Shown piece after piece: positions 8,250 to 12,500 of a stretch of DNA of 12,500 bases. Location: NCBI GenBank assembly GCA_012295275.1, contig CM022677.1, positions 23,753,235 to 23,765,734 on the forward strand, written 5' to 3'. Below the pieces are notes generated by a model, which worked only from the letters and a program-made list of their open reading frames with translations, was not told the origin of the DNA and ran no database searches. The stretch's first letter is position 1. The number at the start of each line of letters is the position of its first letter. The translations under genes were made by a program, and so were the position numbers. The DNA is from Chrysomallon squamiferum. Its lineage: Eukaryota; Mollusca; Gastropoda; Neomphalida; Peltospiridae.

Positions 8250-8360
8250 GTTCGTCTGCTTTTCCTGCTGTTTCGAGACTGACGTAAACTGACAGTCTGT
8301 CAGTCAGCGAGGGCACGAGGAGTCAGCTGACCGCTTAGTTACTCAACTGACGTCTGCTTT
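8250..8360 (+). repeat. Dispersed repeat, copy B
   Basis: A roughly 110-base counterpart of 6712-6850, with the same palindrome at 8289-8303 and the CAGCTGACC block conserved. Relative to copy A it lacks about six bases near 8266 and the CGGCCATTTAACG-type insertion. The family is unidentified; no tRNA-like A and B boxes or poly-A tail are evident. Confidence 0.8.
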
Positions 8361-8960
8361 TCTGTGTAATCCACAATCCCTGTCCCTTGTAAAACTCCAG
8401 GATCCGCCCGCAGATATAACGAATGTTTCCGTCTCGTTCACTGATCTTTAGTAAATACACGTTTTTATTTATTTTATAAATGATTTCTCTGTTAAGCATG
8501 TCAATGATGTACTTTTTGCACATAAATAATTACTGTGTGTACGTACGTATGTGTTCATATGTGTGTTTGTTGGTTTGTTTGTGTTTTTACAAACAAACAC
8601 ATAAACAAAACAAAAAATCCCCCGAACAAAACACACAATCCAAAGACACACACAGACGAAATATATTCACAGAGTGAAATTTTTATGGCCGTATTTTAGT
8701 GTATACATTAAACTCTCTCCTCGATCGAGTTTCACGGCTACGACAACTGCTGCTAGTAAAAGACGACCGCGTGTACACCTGAAGTAAACACAGCGCACGA
8801 GAACAATGGCAGCGCGAGAAACGTTTTCTCTTTAGTCTCACGAATGGAATGTCCGATGTGAATAAAAAGGAAGGTAAATCTAGTACACTGTTTTCATTGG
8901 CAGCGCTTGTACGAGTTTGAACATATATCAGTTTAAAAAGGAAGAAGAAAAGTCATAAAT
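8361..8960. other. Unique sequence with a GT/CA low-complexity hairpin
   Basis: An inverted repeat GTTTGTTTGT / ACAAACAAAC (8573-8582 and 8589-8598) encloses a six-base loop. A modestly CpG-containing patch spans about 8720-8825, including the near-palindrome GAGAAACGTTTTCTC. No gene is recognised. Confidence 0.5.
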
Positions 8961-8962
8961 AT

Positions 8963-9040
8963 ATTAATAATAACAACAACAACCGCAACAACAACCGCAA
9001 CAACAACAGCAAACAAACAAATAAATACATAAATAAATAT
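8963..9040 (+). repeat. (AAC)n with ACCGC interruptions, then AAAC/AAAT repeats
   Basis: An AACAACAACCGC 12-mer occurs twice in tandem, followed by a third variant, then AAACAAAC and AAATAAAT units. Confidence 0.9.
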
Positions 9041-9059
9041 CTGGATGATGGAAAACAGA

Positions 9060-9262
9060 AAACACATATTCATGCTTCCTCACATACATACAAACATATA
9101 TGCACACACACACACACACACACACACAGAGAGATAGACAGAGAAAACTGCCATTAATTCATATATGCATACATACATACATATAAACATACACACACAT
9201 ACATACGTAAATACGTACATTCATACATACACATATACATACATACATAATTATAAACATAA
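9060..9262 (+). repeat. (CA)n and CATA tetranucleotide repeats
   Basis: A CA run at about 9102-9128 and repeated CATACATA/ATACGTAC units at about 9160-9250. Confidence 0.92.
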
Positions 9263-9748
9263 AAATAACTAAAGAAATAGGAATATTTTGAAAAGACAGG
9301 AATAAGGAATCAACAAAATGGAGAGACAAAAAAAGAAATCAGTCATACTGGGGAAAATGTTTTTTAACTTTATTATCTTAGCCTAGAAGTGTATTTTTGA
9401 TTAAACTCTGTTATAAATTCTGCATGTACGGCTGCGGTGCAGTAATTTACGGGGTGGTGGTGAAACGTAAAATCAGGAAAGCGCACTCTGTGCTACTCTG
9501 TTCTTACACCGCTGTTTGATTTATTATTTAGCCGAGGCTGTACAAGATAAGAAGTGAAACGGACTTGAGAATCGGACTAACGTCTTTTTAATACGCGCGT
9601 TACGTGATCGTGCGCAATAAACACGTGTTTCAGTCAGGTCATAACTTAAACGTTGTCAGTGGTTCTGAGAAATGTGTCAGAGAAATTAATGATCAAAGGT
9701 AAACAACAGCGAGCAGAACTGTGAGAAGGTGATGGAATTTACCAACAG

Positions 9749-9750
<2 letters not shown>
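9263..9750. other. Unique sequence, no gene seen
   Basis: About 490 bases with a CpG-containing patch near 9535-9620 (ACGCGCGTTACGTGATCGTGCGC). No coding exon or RNA is recognisable. Confidence 0.45.

Positions 9751-9834
<84 letters not shown>
9751..9834 (+). repeat. (CT)n array
   Basis: A near-perfect CT run of about 83 bases. Its strand orientation is opposite to the GA arrays at 4987, 5446 and 10171. Confidence 0.98.
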
Positions 9835-9835
<1 letters not shown>

Positions 9836-9929
9836 ATTCTTTATATTTTATGTGTTGAGTATAAGTCGATCTATCTCTCTATTCCTTTCTTTTTATCTCC
9901 CTTTTGTTTTATGAATTCTTGCATGCTTT

Positions 9930-10140
9930 TATATGTATATTTATATGTAATGTAGATATTATATATATTTGTATATATACATATATATATACACACACAC
10001 ACACACAGATATACACACACGTATATACATATACATACACACACATATATGCATGTATATGTATGTATGTGCACACATATACACACACATATATATATAT
10101 ATAAAACATACATACATATATCTGTGTGTGTGTAAACATA
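9930..10140 (+). repeat. TATG / TATA / CACA low-complexity region
   Basis: Alternating purine-pyrimidine dinucleotides (TA, CA, TG, with GTATATAC palindromes) cover about 210 bases. Tyr/Ile/His-rich frames across it are artefacts. Confidence 0.92.
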
Positions 10141-10168
10141 TACTAATATATAATTATGCAAATAAAAC

Positions 10169-10170
<2 letters not shown>

Positions 10171-10259
<89 letters not shown>
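10171..10259 (+). repeat. (AG)n array
   Basis: A perfect AG run of about 89 bases, complementary in sequence to the CT array at 9751-9834 about 340 bases away. Confidence 0.98.
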
Positions 10260-10260
<1 letters not shown>

Positions 10261-10914
10261 GCGAATGCACTGTATATTTTTAAATAAAAAGTAAATATAT
10301 ACTAATTTACCTGCACTCAGTAACCGCTTCAATATATTTCCACTCTAAATTGTTTAATAAAACTGTCGTGCAGAAGTGACTAACAAAATAAACACAGCTG
10401 ACTGTCAACAACTGCACTGCTGATAACACTGTATACCGAATTGTTCGAGCGATACTTCGTATTTCCGTAATTCTCCGTTCGGCTATTTTCGGAATCTCAA
10501 CAAAGCTGGCACAATACGCCAAAACAAATAGGTCCTCGCCCTTTCGTCTGCTAGACTTGCTTATCGGCTGATTCGAGTCAAGCTGAACGGGAATTTAACT
10601 GTCTGGTAAAACATTTATGTAGTACATATAAATATGTACGAAATGTTAAACAGAAAAACAGTGACGTATTACAATCAGCATTGAAAGCTCTACAAACATA
10701 CGAGGCGTCTGGATGCTACAGTACGCAGACTGGTATAATAGATATCGCGTGGGTGGTGCTTTCGAGAAAAAGGCGCGAGGTTCTTTCTCACCAACTAGGT
10801 GCAAAAAGTCATTGAAGACTCGGCTTTCACCAGTAGACTTTCTCGTAGTACTTTGTGCCTATACTGTACTGAAAAAATATGTTTAAAGTAAGTGCACATA
10901 TGGAGGATACATTA
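10260..10914. other. Mostly unique, mildly CpG-containing sequence; no supported gene
   Basis: A 71-codon minus-strand frame (10522-10307) runs into a donor-like TGCAG|GTAAAT with its exon side ending at 10311. It shows no domain or family motif, so I do not call it a gene. It could belong to an alternative 5' exon. Confidence 0.45.
10543..10606 (+). repeat. Possible degenerate third copy of the dispersed repeat
   Basis: TTCGTCTGCT, TTCGAG...GCTGAA and TTTAACTG...TCTGG occur in the same order as in copy A with small gaps. The palindrome and the CAGCTGACC block are missing, so this could be chance. Confidence 0.3.
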
Positions 10915-10990
10915 TGGTGACGATGATGATGATGAAGATGATGTTGATGATGATGATAAACTAGTAGTTTAACATTTGTTTAAAATGTAT

Positions 10991-11033
<43 letters not shown>

Positions 11034-11110
11034 TGATTATACTATGGATCGTATTGTGTTTCTTGTTATTAGTAGTTGAAATTTATTTATTTATTTATTT
11101 ATTTATTTAA
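10915..11110 (+). repeat. (GAT)n and two (TTTA)n arrays
   Basis: Interrupted GAT repeats lie at about 10918-10958. TTTA arrays lie at about 10987-11034 (twelve units) and 11082-11109 (seven units), separated by about 45 unique bases. Confidence 0.94.
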
Positions 11111-11214
11111 AGAGGTTCAGTGTAACTATGGCTTTCATCAGCCAACGCCTAGTCTATATTTAGAAGACAACGGAAAGTGACAGCTTTAACCGGATGTTTT
11201 AACGACACTGGTGA

Positions 11215-11380
11215 TGTTGTAGTTATTACTAACATTGCAACTGCTACTACTATTACTATTGCTATTACTGTTACAATTATTAGCATATTGCCAGTAGTAA
11301 TATTACTCGTACCACTAGTAGTATCAGTATTAATACTTCTAATGTTACTACTGCTACTGCTACTGTTACTACCAAAATTA
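11215..11380 (+). repeat. Degenerate triplet block (ACT/GCT/ATT, then CTA/CTG)
   Basis: Mixed purine-pyrimidine-T triplets shift phase into GTA/TTA/CTA/CTG triplets. The hydrophobic Ile/Val/Leu-rich plus frame (11177-11431) resembles a membrane protein only because of these repeats. Confidence 0.82.
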
Positions 11381-11424
11381 CTTTATAAACAAAAACAAAC
11401 ATACGTTAATCAAACAAACAAAAT

Positions 11425-11455
11425 CAAATAAAAAAAAAGAAAGAAAGAAAGAAAT
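11425..11455 (+). repeat. (AAAG)n short array
   Basis: An A run followed by about five GAAA units. Confidence 0.9.
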
Positions 11456-12185
11456 GGAGGAAATAAACAAACTGAAACAATAGTTTTAGAAAAAATAAAT
11501 ATAATATAAAGAAATATTATACATAGAAAAAATAAACTTTATTGTCAGAATCTCGGATACGATACGATAGAACAAACATTTACAAATATGTACAGTTAAG
11601 ATACAGACCATTCTGAAAACAAAAATATTTGCCGTTATCTGCCAGTAAGATACCAGCACGTGAATTTCACTTTTTTGTAAAACAGTTACTCTCATGATTA
11701 CATTATAATTTCATTACGACAAGCAATTTTTTATTCTAAGACCATTTTATATATTACAGTAGAACCTTAAATGTTAAAATATCATTTCACACTATACAGC
11801 AGTTCGTTGTATTTTAAGACACCAGTGTTTTTCAGTTTAAATTTTGATATTCTTCGTTGCAGTGATAAAACTATTTCACACACATCTGCTGTAATCTGTT
11901 ATAAACATGTTTGTGTATGTAGATACGTATAGAGTATCCTGAAAAATTAGCTACAAAATAAATACACCTTGAATTTCAGAATCGTATTACGACTTGTATC
12001 CCTGATCACAGTGGTCATGTCGAAAATTAAGAATCGACAATAAATATTTTGTAAAAATCAAATAAATTATTTTCCTTTATCCTTTTTACGGATCAAGATC
12101 AGAAGATATAAAAATTAAAAATTGCTCAAGGTCTTTATAGTCAGAAAAAAGATGACAGAGAAAGATTATATTTTAGATTAAAAAC
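11456..12185. other. Unique AT-rich sequence, possibly UTR or intergenic
   Basis: About 730 bases free of microsatellites and of any open frame that I recognise. On the minus strand an AATAAA hexamer (plus-strand TTTATT, 11537-11542) could serve as a polyadenylation signal for a gene entering from the right. Such hexamers are frequent by chance in DNA this AT-rich. Confidence 0.35.
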
Positions 12186-12335
12186 GAAAAAAAAAAAAAA
12201 GCAAACAAAAAGAAAACTAAAACAAAAAAAAACAAAGACAGGTAAAAAAAAAAAAAAATAAAAAAAAAAAATTAAAATTAAAATTAAAATTAAACTTAAT
12301 TAAACTGAATTAAATTAAATTAAATTAAACTAGTT
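12186..12335 (+). repeat. A-rich tract and (ATTAAA)n repeats
   Basis: Interrupted poly-A (12188-12270) is followed by ATTAAA and TTAAA units up to about 12330. Confidence 0.92.
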
Positions 12336-12429
12336 TGAAACTTTGAGTTATGTTTAGAATGTGGTAAGTCCATCTATTGAAGTATCGTCTGCTTCAGATA
12401 ATGTAGAGCGTGGAATTTTACCATATCTG

Positions 12430-12470
12430 AAAATAAGTAATAAGTAAGTAAGTAAATAAGTAAGTAAGAC
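12430..12470 (+). repeat. (TAAG)n tetranucleotide array
   Basis: AAGTAATAAGTAAGTAAGTA-type units, about eight with one variant (AAAT). Confidence 0.9.
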
Positions 12471-12500
12471 GAAGAACACTAACTATGTGTTATGCGAAAC

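Noticed and set aside
10307-10522. 71-codon minus-strand ORF running into a donor-like site
   Set aside because: No recognisable domain. The ATG-to-donor layout is plausible, but a donor-like word alone is common in AT-rich DNA. Kept only as an alternative 5' exon possibility.
10566-10580. GATTCGAGTC resembling a tRNA T-loop
   Set aside because: The flanking bases do not form a five-pair T stem and no acceptor, D or anticodon arms can be folded around it.
11177-11431. Hydrophobic plus-strand ORF resembling a membrane protein
   Set aside because: Its hydrophobicity follows from ATT/GTA/CTA triplets; no initiation context, flanking exons or family motif.

Overview
This window looks like non-coding-rich DNA from an animal nuclear genome. 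It has spliced exons with canonical GT/AG junctions, long AT-rich introns and very many di-, tri- and tetranucleotide microsatellites, with no bacterial-style gene packing. The density of long GA, CA, AAT/AAG and degenerate trinucleotide arrays resembles cephalopod (octopus or squid) genomes. The species is an inference; no decisive marker was found.

The only gene I can support is on the minus strand. It is an LHFPL-family tetraspan membrane protein, closest by recognisable motifs to LHFPL2. Three coding exons can be joined by clean splice sites: 4133-3689 (start codon and residues 1-148), 1147-1034 (residues 149-186) and 115-1 (residues 187-224, running off the left edge). Both introns interrupt glycine codons in phase 1. 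Family length is about 228 residues, so probably only about ten residues, the stop codon and the 3' UTR are missing. A 5' UTR acceptor at 4190/4189 shows that at least one further non-coding exon lies upstream, at higher coordinates.

The introns (116-1033 and 1148-3688) contain compound (AAT)n/(GAT)n/(AAG)n microsatellites, two of them close to the coding splice acceptors. They also hold a 27-bp minisatellite (1467-1601) and a (CA)n tract.

From about 4190 to 12500 no protein-coding gene is convincing. The region holds four or more very long GA/CT arrays, AT/CA/TATG simple repeats, several degenerate triplet blocks that give spurious ORFs, and a CpG-rich segment (6681-6985). That segment may be the promoter or first exon of the LHFPL2-like gene, with a donor candidate at 6397/6396. 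A dispersed repeat of roughly 100 bp carries a perfect 15-base palindrome and occurs at 6712-6850 and 8250-8360, with a weaker third match at 10543-10606. The right end (11510-12170) is unrecognised AT-rich unique sequence, followed by A-rich and ATTAAA-type repeats.

I found no CRISPR array, tRNA, rRNA, intact transposon, or defence-like or otherwise novel multi-gene system.
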